A stretch of DNA of 64,000 bases, taken from Polyodon spathula (lineage: Eukaryota > Chordata > Actinopteri > Acipenseriformes > Polyodontidae). The stretch spans positions 27,158,747 to 27,222,746 of the forward strand of contig NC_054543.1 in the NCBI RefSeq assembly GCF_017654505.1, given 5' to 3'. A program made the position numbers and the translations under genes. Shown one piece after another: positions 1-11,461 of the stretch. The stretch's first letter is position 1, and the number at the start of each line of letters is the position of its first letter. The notes under the pieces were generated by a model. The model did no database searches. It saw nothing but the letters and a program-made list of their open reading frames with translations, and was not told where the DNA came from.

Positions 1-2570
1 GCTTGTATGCAGGAAAAATGCATGGTAAGTGCTTAGAAATCTTACAGTTAATGCAAACACTACACCTGTCGGATCACATCCAAGTCAGCTCAATTAGAAT
101 CAGTCAAAATAGATTTGAGCTCTTTTAAGATACTGACATCCTTTCATAGTTTTCCTTGGTAAGCACGACACGATTGCCTGTGGCCTACTCAGTGTCACTG
201 TAATACACAATAACAACATTGCTGAACTTTTATTAAGTCTTTCATGACAGTTCAAATAGTCCATTGTGACACCTTTTTAGTTTTTATTAAAGCTGAAGAA
301 ACCAAGTCACTAGACCAGTTTTTCAGCTTGTAAGATTTCAGTTTTATCCTTTTTCATTTAATAACGAATACTAATTCTTAGAAGAAGCTGCAAGTTGTTT
401 TAATGAGCCGACCTCTAAACCATGTGGGGTATACCTGCAGCAGTGAACTTGGAGGTGTCAAAATCTATGAATTTGAAGTCACTAAAATATTGTGTTATTC
501 TTTTGGTCTTGTATTATAAAGGCCAGCATGAAGTGGGAACATGTCTAAGTAACCATTGAGTTATCATGTCCTGAGAAGTGTCAAAATATAAGTACTTCTG
601 TTTACAGTTGTCAGAACAAAAGCACATCAACTTCAAAATGGATTTTAATAAAGTGAGACTTACTAGTGTCATTGTTTGCTTGAAGTGGAATGTATCAGTC
701 GACAACTGTGAGACCAAATACAGCCCTCTTAACCTTTTCAATGCCCACAGTGAGCTCGCTTCATTTTATTTTGGCTGCATAAGTGTCTTATATTGCTAAA
801 TAAATAATAACGACAGTTACAGTGTGTAATGAACTCAGAAGAAGTAGTTTGGCGATACTTTACAAGAGCTTTTATTTCTGGTCATGTGTTGTTCATGTGA
901 TATTTTAGAGAGTAAGTGGCTTGAACTGTAGCTTCGACTGTCTCTTACTGTTGAATTGTGTTGGATGCACACAAGAACACAGTTAGTGTCAAAAGCTTTG
1001 AAATAATAATTATAGGGAGCCTTGCACATTAAACTTTCAAACCACCGTAAGATAGTTGCAATATCTTGCCTCAGATAAAAAAAAAAACATAGAAAAGAAA
1101 ACTCATTAATTTTTTTTAATAACCTAAAGTGTATATTAATTAAAATTGTACTAATCACATATAGGGTATGTAGGAGGAAGAAAATAATGACATTGTTAAT
1201 AGCAGGAAGAAGCAGCATTAAAGCTTAACAGTAAAGATTCCCTTTCGGCAGAGCTTGAAACAGGAAGACTTTGAGTTTTGTTCATTAGCCTCTGACAATG
1301 TTTTCAAATAAGCTGACTCTGTGGGTATCTCAGTTTTTCCCAATCCTGGGGGCAAAGAGACTTTCAATACGCAGTTAGAAACAGTTTGCAAAATAAATTG
1401 CACACTGTGAGCTGGATTCTCAAAGCTCTTCAGAATTTCCATTGTCATTAGCACAACTCACAAATAAAGATACCAGACCAGAAATAAACCAGTTTTTTGT
1501 CCCTGTTTTTTTCTAGTCTTCAGGTAGAATAAGTGAAGTGTATAAAATTAAATAATGCCCTCATTTATGTTGTTTGTTTCTGTTTTTCATTATGTCTTTG
1601 AAAAGTTTGAGCTCAGCATGGTTCACAACAATATTTTATCTTCTGAAGATTTTTACATGATACTTCTAGTTTTCCACAGGGCTGCTTGTGTCATCAATCA
1701 GACACTAAAGGTAAGAGAGTGACTGATTTGATTATTAGTCACACCTCTGACAGATTTGTGAGCTTCCCTGTAAAGAGAAAAAAACAAACACCAGACTTAA
1801 TGCATCTTGTTAACAGCAACACTTAACTACAGCATTAATATCACAATGTAAAAGCAGGTGAGTCTAAAAATCAAAGCATCGCATTCATGACACAAAAAGC
1901 CCTTGTGTGGAACTAGCTAGAACATCTTAAAATGGTCTATAGCAGAGAACATATTGCTATGAACCTTACAGAGCGCAAACTCTTTAAAAATGTGTTTCAA
2001 GGATATAATTGAAAAATGTAAAACAAAACAAGAATTGGAAACCTAATACCAGAAGGATATAGTGCGTGGTGGGAGGATTATTTAATTTTGTACACGTTGT
2101 TTATTATTTGCTTTAGCATTGTATTATCGATACCCACATTGTGAACAAAACTATTTTGTATCTTCTAAATGAACATTCAGTTCCAGGGAGACGTTTGATT
2201 GTTCTATATGAGTTTAATAGTAAAATTGTATAAGGCTGTAAGCGTTCACTTCTCTGACGTCGGCTTTTCAAAATACATTGCATGACACAATTCTGTCACT
2301 GTCAGTCACGGCACAGAATAAAAATTCTCGGAGGCACACAGGCCTTTTATTTTCGTTTTGTTTTTTAAATATAAAATATACGGAGATTGGGGTTTATTGG
2401 AGAAAAAAAAGGTCAAAATCTGTGAAAATAATGAATTTCCCTGTTTTCCAGGTAAATACTGTGGATGAACAGAAAAGCAGTTCCTCAGCTTCAGTTTGTG
2501 AAAGGTGGTGAAAAATATCAGTATCGGTCTTAAATTCAGTATTTTTAACAGTTTTACTTTTATTTAAAGC
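1..2570. other. Non-coding DNA upstream of the first visible ADARB1 exon
   Basis: No exon, RNA gene or transposon protein could be recognised here. The open frames are short, lack family motifs and occur on both strands, as expected of AT-rich intron. Because 8224 begins with a splice acceptor in mid-codon, this stretch is most likely part of a 5' intron of ADARB1. No short exon matching the conserved acidic start of ADAR2 was found, so the translation start probably lies outside the window. Confidence 0.5.
1680..1710 (+). other. Possible 31-nt cryptic or alternative exon
   Basis: A pyrimidine-leaning tract ending in tttccacag is followed by 31 nt and then a strong donor, gtaagag. The spacing suits a micro-exon in the 5' part of ADARB1. 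There is no homology support, and such motif pairs arise by chance in introns, so this is only a candidate. Confidence 0.15.
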
Positions 2571-2589
2571 AGGGAAAGCGGCGTCTCCT

Positions 2590-3110
2590 GAGCAGCTCTT
2601 TTGTGGTCAAACTGCGGCTCTTTGAACTTCCCATATATTTAATTACACAATCAATAAGTTTATTTGTTTGTTTATTTATTTAATATTATTTGTGTATTAT
2701 TTTTACAATAAGTCTCCAAGGTTATTTTTTTTTTTTTCCCCCATCACAAGCCAATCCATTTCTGACTATAGCCAATCAGTAGCGTGGCAGCAACACTTTT
2801 TTGTTACATAGCAACAAACTAGCAAATCATATCTACCCTTACTTTACTGTGCATTCGGGACTCGTGTTACAGAAAATTGGAAACCGTTAACTTTACTTTG
2901 AACAGGACTGGCTTCTGTTTTGTTCATAATGGCAGAAAAAAATGGCAAAAAAGAAAATCTGTAGATGAATATCGAACCTTCTGACCGGAGTGGGAAAGTA
3001 ATGGATATTTTTTGTTGAACGCAATGTAAAACTGCTGTGCCTTATTTGCCAGTGCACGGTTGCATAAAACATCTTATTATTAAGTATTTCACTTGTGTAT
3101 TTTTCACTCC
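2590..3110 (+). mobile_element. Degraded hAT-type (ZBED/GTF2IRD2-like) transposon remnant
   Basis: Around 2930-3060 the plus strand reads, with frame breaks, like the N-terminal BED-type zinc finger of hAT transposases related to GTF2IRD2/ZBED proteins. There is a basic start, an aromatic pair, then a C-x2-C arrangement near LCLICQ. Upstream, about 2600-2630 (aactgcggctctttgaac) resembles hAT non-coding ends. Stops and frameshifts make it non-functional. The assignment rests on a remembered family pattern. Confidence 0.4.
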
Positions 3111-3279
3111 GCTGAGGGAAAAACTTAAGGGTGTTGCACCAAACATCTTAACCACTCTCCTTAGCAAAGGGAAAACACTAAATATGCATGGGCTATTTAA
3201 GATTTCAACCAATAGGCAAGTAGCTTACTGTACTCTTTAAATCCATGGCAACATTTGGGCAGTTAAGGAAAATCACAGA

Positions 3280-3498
3280 ATGGCTGATAAAAAGAAAAGA
3301 AACACAAACTGGACAGAGGAGGAAAAACATAGTACATATAATAAAAGAAAGCAAATAATAACAGGCAAACCATGTCCGAATTTGACAACTGCCACGAAGC
3401 AGAAGAAATTGGCAGAAATAACTGAATGTGTGAATGCAAGAAATGTAATTGTAAATCGCAGCATTCACAAGGTAAAAAACAATAGATATATATTCTGA
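3280..3498 (+). pseudogene. Harbinger-type Myb/SANT-like protein fragment
   Basis: The 72-codon frame starts with a lysine-rich stretch and NWTEEE, then a helix region, then GKPCPNLT and an ITECVNA segment. This order matches the N-terminal Myb/SANT-like trihelix DNA-binding domain of the accessory protein of PIF/Harbinger transposons and their domesticated relatives (NAIF1 or MSANTD type). The end of the domain is missing, and no Harbinger nuclease is adjacent, so this is a truncated relic in an ADARB1 intron. The family call is by pattern, not by search. Confidence 0.5.
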
Positions 3499-3499
3499 T

Positions 3500-5494
3500 T
3501 TCAGAAGAGCATCACAAAAAACAAGTAAATCTACAACAAATGTACACTAAACATATTTGTTTAAACAATTTGTATGGCTGTGTTCGCAATAAAAGTGCGA
3601 ACTTGTATTTAGCAAAATTAACCATTAACCTCACTTAAGATGTCATGTAACCTGCCAAATGTGTTTTTTTTTTTTTTTTTAAAGTATACATTTGTATAGT
3701 AATAAAAAGCCACTAGTTGCAAAAAACGAAGCGCTGCCGCTGTATTTGAAGAACAGGAAGCAATGCGTGATTTCTTCTTGTTTGGGGTTGTTAATCTGCT
3801 TCCAGCATTATATAGATATTTAATTTATATATATATTATATAGATATTTATCCCCCAAGTCATTTTGTGCAACGGTTAACTAACTTGAGGGAAATACTTA
3901 AATAAAAATATTACTTAAGTAGAACATTTGGGAAAACTAAGGGGGCATTTTCACTTAAGGTCTTATGCAGCTTGCCTTTGTCACAGTTCAAATCTTCAAA
4001 TCTGTAGCGTTATTTCACTACAAACCTTGCCCGCATTGACAAAGAATTTCCAAAAGATTCTGAACTTCTGTCTTGAAAAGTTAACGCTAGAACCGCCATG
4101 ATAGTCATGCGTTATAGGTGTCATAATTACATTTCCACACCAATGCCTTCTACTACTAGAAAGATTAGAGTTGGCTTTTTTAAGGGTAGAAATAAGTACG
4201 TATTTATTGGGTTTTAAATTATTCCTCTCATTTGCAGATTTTTCACAGCTACTGTCAGTTTTTGATAACAACAGTAGGACTAAGTAGTTGGGCTTTATTA
4301 AAAAGACTGACCTTTCACATAAAGCGTGTGTTGTCAAAATGCTTATGTAAGGAAAATGAGGAGTTTTTAAATTACATACAGGACTCCTGATAGTTTGTGG
4401 TAGACATTAAGCTGAGCACAATGAAACAGTGCATCAAACCTAAAACAGGATTGCAGATTGTGGTTTTGAAGAAGCTGTTCTCTGAGGATCAGTGGTTTAG
4501 GAATCATCATCAAAAATATCCCATTAAGCAGTTTACACTACTCATGTTTCTTTGTATATAATGCCAGGATAGTTAAAGAAACGAAATACCATTGGTATGT
4601 TCATAATATTTAATGACTTACCTGTTCATTATAATTTGTATCTACCAATATACAGTAAAATACAGTCTACTCCAGCCCTTCTACATACTGCATTCTGTAT
4701 AATGCAGTATCATTTTTGGTCCCTGATCAAATGCCCTCAACAATTCGAAGTCAAATAAACAATAATATGAATTTACATTACAGGATATACCTGTAGAGTA
4801 CTTCTACTGTACTTTAATATTCTGTTTTTTAAGTGTTCAAAGAGTATACCTTTTATTTTAGATACAGTATTACATTTTACAGCACCATTGTAAACCAGTG
4901 CACTGTAATCCAGCATAATTTTCCAGTCACAAGCGAAACTGCATTAGATTTAGGTTTTACTGTATATTGTTCTTTTTGCTGAGATACATTGTTGTCATGC
5001 TTGTGAAATATTTCAGTAAAAATGTCCCTTTTCAACCACTAACCACTTTTCAACTTGAGGTGGTTTTACCACTAGGGGTGTGCAGCTGTTCTATCAGTCC
5101 CTTCTGAAACTGATTTTTGTAAAGAAGTGTTCCATTTACTAACAGTTGGTTGTTCGAACTCTATTGGTCAGTTCTAAAACCACTCCCTTCAGAAATTATT
5201 TCAGGTCTGATTTGAAAATGTGCTGTTTTATTGTGGTAGTTAATACATAATGGAAAGAAGAAATTAAATATTCTGAAAATGTAGATGACAAAACGTCTTG
5301 TTTTTTAAACGGTTTTGTATGTGTGGTTGGGGAAGAATGCTATTAACCTTATGTCTGGTGAGTTTTATTGATTTGTGTGCTCATATGTTATACACATACT
5401 CCCTTCAAACAGCATCTACAGTAAATGACCAACTCTGAGCTCCCATGGTGAATCAAACCTCCGAAGCCCAGCTATTTATTTGGACAAGTCTCCT

Positions 5495-5496
<2 letters not shown>
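3500..5496. other. Intronic DNA without recognisable gene
   Basis: No coding signal was seen. A TTAA followed by cgctagaaccgcc at 4081-4097 resembles a piggyBac-like terminus similar to one near 53.7 kb, but no matching right end was found. A palindrome-rich stretch near 4660-4730 may be another short DNA transposon relic. Confidence 0.4.

Positions 5497-5497
<1 letters not shown>

Positions 5498-5576
<79 letters not shown>
5498..5576. repeat. (TA)n microsatellite, about 39 units
   Basis: An uninterrupted AT dinucleotide run is followed by aaaaga. The open frame across it (alternating Tyr/Ile) is an artefact of the repeat. Confidence 0.97.
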
Positions 5577-5579
<3 letters not shown>

Positions 5580-5580
<1 letters not shown>

Positions 5581-7280
5581 AATACAGGATAAAGAATGTG
5601 ATGTACTTTGCCTATTTTGCACAGCCCCTAATATGCAGCCCCCAACAATTTTCACATTTGATAGTTATTTTCCAACACAGTTGTGACCTAAATCCAGTGT
5701 ATGATGCCTGAGGCATTGACAAGGCAGAGGCAGAATATGCATTTTACGTTTTCTAATTTCAGTTTACTTCTGTACCTCTGTAACACTTGGGTGTATCTTT
5801 TATATATGCGTTCTTTTAATTGTCTGCTACTGTGGGTCTTCATTTTTCAACACCTTTATTCTTTCTCCTCAATTAGCCCCATCTCCCCTGAAGCCATTTA
5901 ACCATTTTTTTAAAAATTATTTTGTTGCTCTTATCCCTTATGAATGTTTACCATAGTACAAGTATAACAAAATGTAATAAAGCATGGTAAAACTTACGTA
6001 AGCATTGCAAATCTTAGAGAGGTATGGTAAAGCACCAAAAAAACTATAACCATGGAAAAAGCATGAAAAAAACAGTGCAAATATATGGTGGTAAACTTTT
6101 CTAAGAGATTGAATATCTAGTATACATCTATATACATCTTGCTAAGTGCTTGCACACAGCTTTTCTCATGAAACCAGTTTTTCTTTTGCTCCCTTTTTTA
6201 AATGCATGTCCAGACTTACTGTAAATAGCATGGCTTGAATTTTGCAAAACTGATTACTGTTGTTGGTTCTAATTAGGTTTTACAGAGAAACAGGCCATCT
6301 AATAGTCAGCATAACAGGAAATTGTGATTCCATATGCTGAATATAACACTTAATGTAAAACAGATTTCTTGTGAAACATATTCTTTTGTATAACTCTGTC
6401 GTCCCCACAGACATGGGTGTTAACTCCCATAACGAAGGTACGTCTAAAAAATAATTATTGCGGTTTTTTGATGACTCCTCCTAAACTAAATTTGCTGGGG
6501 GGGGGGGGGGGGGGGTGGTGGTGGTGTATTTTAAAATAGAAAAAAGTTAATTTAACTCTAAGTTGACTATAGTATGGATATCACCTTTAATGATGAACCA
6601 TATGTGCTTAGGGAATGGCACTTTATAAATACAAACAGTTGCTTACATTTGACAGCCCTCATTGTCTGGTCTTGCTGAGAATTTAAACATGATTCACAGC
6701 TTTTAAAGTTTTGCTAATAAAATGTGGTTTGGCTTGGTCACAGATTGTGGCAAATCCATAGCTAACTGAAGAACCAGTTTTTGCAGACATTATAGCCTTT
6801 TGTTCTAGTTTTGTACTAAATATCCCACTGCTTTCTTTAGAGCTATGTTCAATTGATCCAAATACCACTGTCATTTAAAATATTACTCTTCCTGAGATGT
6901 TTCATATTTTCCTTATAGAAATAAATTAAAGAAACATACACTGTTCAGATGTTTGCTTTTCATAGCCCTCGGCCCTTTATTAATTATTTAAAATGTAGCA
7001 GTATTTAGATCAGTGTCTGTTTTGATCAATTGGACATACACCAATATCTTCAAAGATGATTGGTAAAGAATTGTTTGACAGTTATTAATAGTGGAGCTTC
7101 TTACTTTCCCAGACAAGCACCTGTAGAGCCAGATTCAGTTTGGTTTTGTAGAATGTTTCCTTCACTTTTCCTCTTTTCTCCTCCTCTTCTTGCTCCACTG
7201 GTATCTCACCTCTCCACTCCTGTGTACGACTCCCTCTTTCCTCCATGAATTCCCACTCTGGCACAACATTTTTTTTCTTA
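5580..7280. other. Intronic DNA without recognisable gene
   Basis: No exon or transposase was found. From 5945 to 6100 there are several variants of an atggtaaa motif in both orientations, suggesting a worn short repeat. A poly-G tract sits at 6497-6515. Confidence 0.4.
6497..6515 (+). repeat. Poly-G tract followed by (GGT) units
   Basis: Nineteen consecutive G are followed by tggtggtggtg. The tract is G-quadruplex prone on the RNA-sense strand of ADARB1. Its length may be affected by sequencing error. Confidence 0.9.
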
Positions 7281-7284
7281 TGAG

Positions 7285-7345
7285 CACCGAAAGGAGTAAC
7301 CTATCGAGCTTTTGCTGGAGGATGTTATAAATGAAAATTTAATAA
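7285..7345 (+). promoter_or_regulatory. ADARB1: Editing complementary sequence (ECS) of the ADAR2 self-editing site
   Basis: This intronic stretch is the imperfect reverse complement of the region just before the first visible exon. Bases 7293-7333 pair in gap-free register with 8168-8208: 29 Watson-Crick pairs, 5 G-U wobbles and 7 mismatches. Pairing continues weakly past a one-base bulge toward 8157. In mammals, ADAR2 edits its own pre-mRNA through such a distant intronic complement. The role here is inferred from the pairing and from the matching editing positions. Confidence 0.8.
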
Positions 7346-8156
7346 ACGTTCCATCGGCTTTGTCAACAGAATGCAGTGATGTGTTTGCTTACCAGAAAAA
7401 AAACAAAAAAAAAACATGTGGCTTCACCAACAAGTCCTTTAAACTGGGTTGGAATCTTATTTTTCCTTGTTTTAAGATTAAAAGGTAATGAAACAGGTTT
7501 TCAAAAATGAGCTAAAACCCAACCATATTGTAACAGTGCCGCTAACACCAATTTCAGTGACCTGTGAGGGTAGAACTCTTAAGTTTGTAAATGATAATCA
7601 TAATGATGAATTTATTGTGTGCATCCACATCTATTGGGACCATTTGTAAGACCTCTTCAAACACAGTTTACACCGATTACACAGTGTACTAGACCAGTAT
7701 GTGCCTGTCAATGAAGTGCAGGTTATCATATGTTGCTGTTTCCAGAAATACACCTCACCTCTAATCCTAGTTGCCAAAGATTTATGAATTACAGGACTGC
7801 TGATGTAATGCCCACTCCATATTTAAGGTTTCCATTCCAATTGTTTTGAACCAATAGATTTAGTTTTAAAGCGTTATGAGTAAAACAGTAACAAAATTGA
7901 ATTGGTCTAATCTTCTCTGGGGTTTTATTTATTTATTTAATTTATTTTTATGAGCTATACTAGTTTTCAAATACTGTTAATGCAAACTGCTTTGATTGGT
8001 AGACCATAGAAGCCTTCAGGTTAAACAGAACTCAAAGATATCATTTCAGAAATGCCTTCATTTGTATCTATTTAACTTTTAACCTCCCCTAACACCCCCA
8101 GCTGAATATATAGAACACACATCACTTGTTCGGTTACAAAGAGGGATAAAGGAATC
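7346..8156. other. Loop region of the predicted self-editing duplex
   Basis: About 0.8 kb of intron between the two complementary arms. There is no gene and no clear repeat. Short A-runs near 7395 and T-rich stretches near 7925 are present. Confidence 0.4.
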
Positions 8157-8223
8157 TATAAATTTTACATTTACAAGATCCTGCAACGAAGGCGTTGTAA
8201 GTTACTCTTTCTGGGCACCGCAG
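8157..8223 (+). promoter_or_regulatory. ADARB1: ADAR2 auto-editing site and proximal alternative 3' splice site
   Basis: The normal acceptor cag ends at 8223. Exactly 47 nt upstream is an AA dinucleotide (8175-8176). If its second A is edited to inosine it reads as AG, creating a new acceptor that adds bases 8177-8223 and shifts the frame. Counting 8177 as +1, the other editing positions I recall from rodent ADAR2 (+10, +23, +24, +28) also fall on adenosines here. In the predicted duplex, +10 (8186) and +24 (8200) are A-C mismatches, the context ADARs favour. The mechanism is established in mammals. Conservation here is inferred from sequence. Confidence 0.82.
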
Positions 8224-9146
8224 GTTTGTGCAGCACCGATGTTAAGGAAAATCGCAACCTGGACAACGTCTCTTCAAAGGAAGCTTTGGGTGAAGGGGTC
8301 CAACTCCCCAATGGAGGCAGTGGCAGCAGGAAGCGCCCACTCGAGGAGGGTAATAACGGCCACTCGCATTCCAAGTTCCGGGCCAAGAAACGAAAGAAAA
8401 CCCCGGGGCCCATCTTGCCAAAGAATGCCCTAATGCAGCTCAATGAGATCAAGCCAGGGCTGCAGTACAAGCTGCTGTCTCAGACTGGGCCGGTCCACGC
8501 TCCTGTGTTCGTCATGACAGTGGAGGTCAACGGGCAGCTTTTCGAAGGCTCTGGTCCCACCAAGAAGAAGGCCAAGCTTAATGCTGCAGAGAAGGCCCTG
8601 AGGTCTTTTGTCCAGTTTCCCAACGCTTCAGAGGCCCACATGGCCATGGGTCGGACCCTGACTGTAAACACCGACTTCACTTCCGACCAGGCAGACTTCC
8701 CTGACACCCTCTTTAATGGTTTTGAGACCCCAGCTCAGGCTGATGTGGCCTATTACCTGGGCTCCAATGGAAATGGCTCATTTAACTCCATAGGGGATTA
8801 TCCTCTTCCCTCTTCAGGAGGGGTAGACAATCTCAGCCAGTCCCCTTTGCCTGCCCCATCTGCCCTTGCCCCCTCTAGCGGGAAGAACTCTGTCATGATC
8901 CTGAACGAGCTACGCCCAGGCCTAAAGTATGACTTTGTATCCGAGAGCGGAGAAAGTCACGCCAAAAACTTTGTGATGTCAGTAACAGTGGACGGACAGG
9001 CCTTTGAAGGTTCGGGGAGGAATAAGAAGTTGGCTAAGGCCCGTGCCGCCCAGGCAGCCCTCTCCAGCTTGTTTAACATGCAGCTTGACCAGACACCATC
9101 CCGACAGCCCATCCCCAGGGAAGGCTTACAGCTTCATCTTCCCCAG
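8224..9146 (+). CDS. ADARB1: ADARB1 large exon: NLS and both dsRNA-binding domains
   Basis: This 923-nt exon is bounded by cag at 8221-8223 and the donor gtaaga at 9147. The first two bases complete a split codon, so the frame begins TTG at 8226; that TTG is internal, not a start. In order it encodes a Ser/Gly-rich leader, a basic RAKKRKK nuclear localisation segment, dsRBD1 from about residue 65 to 130, a linker with [20 protein letters not shown] typical of ADAR2, a Pro/Ala/Ser-rich spacer, and dsRBD2 from about 8880 to 9075. Both dsRBDs keep the [12 protein letters not shown] and [12 protein letters not shown] lysine clusters that contact RNA. Each dsRBD is one continuous block, as in other vertebrates. 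Confidence 0.98.
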
Positions 9147-10477
9147 GTAAGAGCACTCAGACATACCAAGGTTGGCCAAATCAGAAAGACCCATACAGTG
9201 AATATTCAAATATTCATTAGGGCAGCATATTGGTGCATTTTTATTTCAAATAAGATATGTTAGGCATTTACTAGTCAATATTTTTTATCGATGCAATGTC
9301 TGAAAATTGGTCCATAGATTTGGTCCATCTTGGTTGTCTGTGTAACCCTAAAGCTAAAAAGTGAATGTACAGTATGTGTGTGCATCTCTGCGGGTGGGAG
9401 AATAGCAGCATATGCATTAATGGAAATTAGGCTTGCTCATTAAGGATAGCTATTCATCCAATTTTCTGTAATGTGAAACTGGGCTCCAGCAGAGTTGATG
9501 ACGAGTCTTGGGTTATCTTCGCTTTTGAGAATGCATAAATTGGAATTGGAGCATGTTGTAATGTAATTGCATGTGACCTGCTGAGTGGTTGTGTTGATAT
9601 ATTGTCATTAATAAGGCTGCCTTGGCTCTGTCAGTTCATCAGTGATTTTCCTGATCTGACTGCGTGAAGAGATAGAGCTGGAGGCTGAAGCCTCAGGGAA
9701 GGAAAGTGATGGTGTGATTATTAGCTTAGAAGTCAGTCAAACAATCTTGTTCCATGTCTTTTTATGGATTAGTTAGATCTATTTCTTTGAGTCCCAGCCT
9801 GTTCAATTCACCATGCAAATGTTTCGACAGAGCCAACACTTCCTAATTGACTAATTCATTCACCATTGTAAAATATTTATTTAATTTACCTTCAGCTGTG
9901 CACAGAGGTGTCCGTTTAGTCAGAACTAATTAGAAAAACAGACTAGTGAATGGAAGGAATAGTTTGAATTTTTATTGCTGGAATTTAATACCTCATTAAT
10001 TTTCTTCAAGGCTAATTAAGATGAGCTCCTGTAGTTTTGTGCAGCTTGAGAAACTGAAAATGCATGTCAGCACAATTTTTACTTGGAAGTAAATTAAATT
10101 TACTTTGAGTAACAGTAATACCTCTTTGATAGGCGAAAGCATGTTACCCAAGCCATTGCAAGTATGGTGGTCCTTAAGTCAAGTTAAACACAAATGGCAA
10201 ACAAATAAAAGCTAAAAATCCTCTCTGTTTTCACAAATAATCTGTGTATGCATGTTTAAAATTTAAAATACCAACCTTTGGCATTGAGGCAAGCTGTCGT
10301 GTATGTTGATGCTACTACAAGACATGTCAAGATGTGTGTACTACATCTCTTACTAGCTGATAAGTGATACAATTAATGGTATTTTTGCCTTGTGAAAATC
10401 CAGTACAAGATAAAAAGAATGATGCAGTGTCTTTGTCTTCCACATAGAGATGAAATGTGTTTCTGTGGTTTTTATAG
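9147..10477. other. ADARB1 intron between large exon and exon 3
   Basis: 1331 bp, GT-AG. No transposon protein or RNA gene recognised. Mixed-sequence stretches such as 9590-9760 are less AT-rich than the rest and might be conserved non-coding DNA, but this cannot be judged without alignment. Confidence 0.6.
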
Positions 10478-10592
10478 GTTCTAGCCGACTCTGTTTCCCG
10501 TCTTGTTGTGGATAAATTCAGTGAACTGACCGACAATTTCACATCACCTCATGCACGTAGGAAAGTCTTGGCTGGGGTTGTCATGACAACAG
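10478..10592 (+). CDS. ADARB1: ADARB1 exon 3: start of the deaminase domain
   Basis: A 115-nt exon between tttatag and gtacag. It encodes VLADSVSRLVVDKF then ELTDNFTSPHARRKVLAGVV, the N-terminal helix and first strand of the ADAR deaminase domain, and ends one base into a Gly codon. The length equals that expected for the vertebrate exon. The match begins with Val directly after the Pro-Gln that closes the previous exon. Confidence 0.97.
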
Positions 10593-10861
10593 GTACAGAA
10601 AACGCTTTTTTTATTCAGATTATTTTTTTGGTTCTGATTTATTTAAAAGTTATGTAATGCTGAAATACAAAAAAAAAAAAAAAAAAAAAAAACAACACAA
10701 TGAGTAAATAACACACACGTCTATAACAAACACACCACAATCCTGAGGACGAGGTAGGACCGGTTCTGCTTAATAGCTGCTACTAAATCTTGCATTCAAT
10801 TATTGACATTACTTGCGTTACTATTTACATTTCTCAAATGTGTTCCTTTTAACCTGTCCAG
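10593..10861. other. ADARB1 intron with poly-A tract
   Basis: 269 bp, GT-AG, containing an A-run of about 23 (10670-10692). Nothing else recognised. Confidence 0.6.
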
Positions 10862-11030
10862 GCACTGACGTGAAAGATGCCGAGGTGATTTGTGTCTCCA
10901 CGGGGACCAAGTGTATAAACGGGGAGTATATGAGTGACCGCGGCCTAGCCCTCAACGACTGCCACGCTGAAATTATCGCCCGAAGGTCCCTAATACGATA
11001 CCTCTATACCCAGCTTGAATACTTCTTGAG
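10862..11030 (+). CDS. ADARB1: ADARB1 exon 4: first zinc ligand and catalytic Glu
   Basis: A 169-nt exon that starts by completing the Gly codon. It encodes [22 protein letters not shown], then the active-site segment [14 protein letters not shown]. The His codon is at 10963-10965 (zinc ligand, human H394) and the Glu codon at 10969-10971 (proton shuttle, human E396). The two Arg following (human R400/R401) belong to the inositol hexakisphosphate pocket. The exon ends two bases into a Ser codon, at a gtatgt donor. Confidence 0.97.
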
Positions 11031-11309
11031 GTATGTTGTAATACAATTCACATTTAAAAGATCACGACCATGGAAAAAATTTATTAAACTATATACAATA
11101 CAAATATTACAGGTAGCCTTGCCTAAATCATGTTCTGTTTTCAGGGTTACTGTACATCCTCTATAAGCATACAATTTATTGATAAAAAAAATTGTACTAA
11201 TATGTCTTAGGGGTGGGGGGGTATAAATGTTCGCAGGACATAGTAATGTTATTGCCGCCATCTTTTTTCCACAAAATTAACACTATACACTTGTTTCTAT
11301 CTTTTCTAG
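11031..11309. other. ADARB1 intron ending in a tandem NAGNAG acceptor
   Basis: 279 bp. The 3' end reads tagcag, so splicing can use 11309 or 11312 as the last intron base. No other feature seen. Confidence 0.6.
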
Positions 11310-11461
11310 CAGCAACAAAGAAGATCAACAGAAATCAATTTTCCTCCAGTGTGAGAGAGGTGGCTATAAACTGAAGGACAATGTCCAGTTTCACCTATAC
11401 ATAAGCACTTCACCATGCGGAGACGCCAGGATATTCTCCCCACATGAAGCTGGAATGGAGG
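11310..11461 (+). CDS. ADARB1: ADARB1 exon 5: second zinc ligand
   Basis: The exon encodes [11 protein letters not shown], a segment ending [20 protein letters not shown], and a fish-variable AGME stretch. The Cys codon at 11416-11418 (human C451) is the second protein zinc ligand in the SPCGDAR motif. The boundary given uses the first acceptor of a tagcag pair. The second acceptor (exon from 11313) drops one Ser and gives the same length as the human protein. The exon ends one base into an Asp codon, before gtaagg. Confidence 0.95.

Noticed and set aside
5480..5686. Tyr/Ile-rich open frame
   Set aside because: Produced by the (TA)n microsatellite.
8226..9263. The open frame starting at 8226 as a complete 345-residue gene
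   Set aside because: The first codon is TTG inside an ADARB1 exon, and the last 39 codons are intron after the donor at 9147. It is one exon, not a gene.
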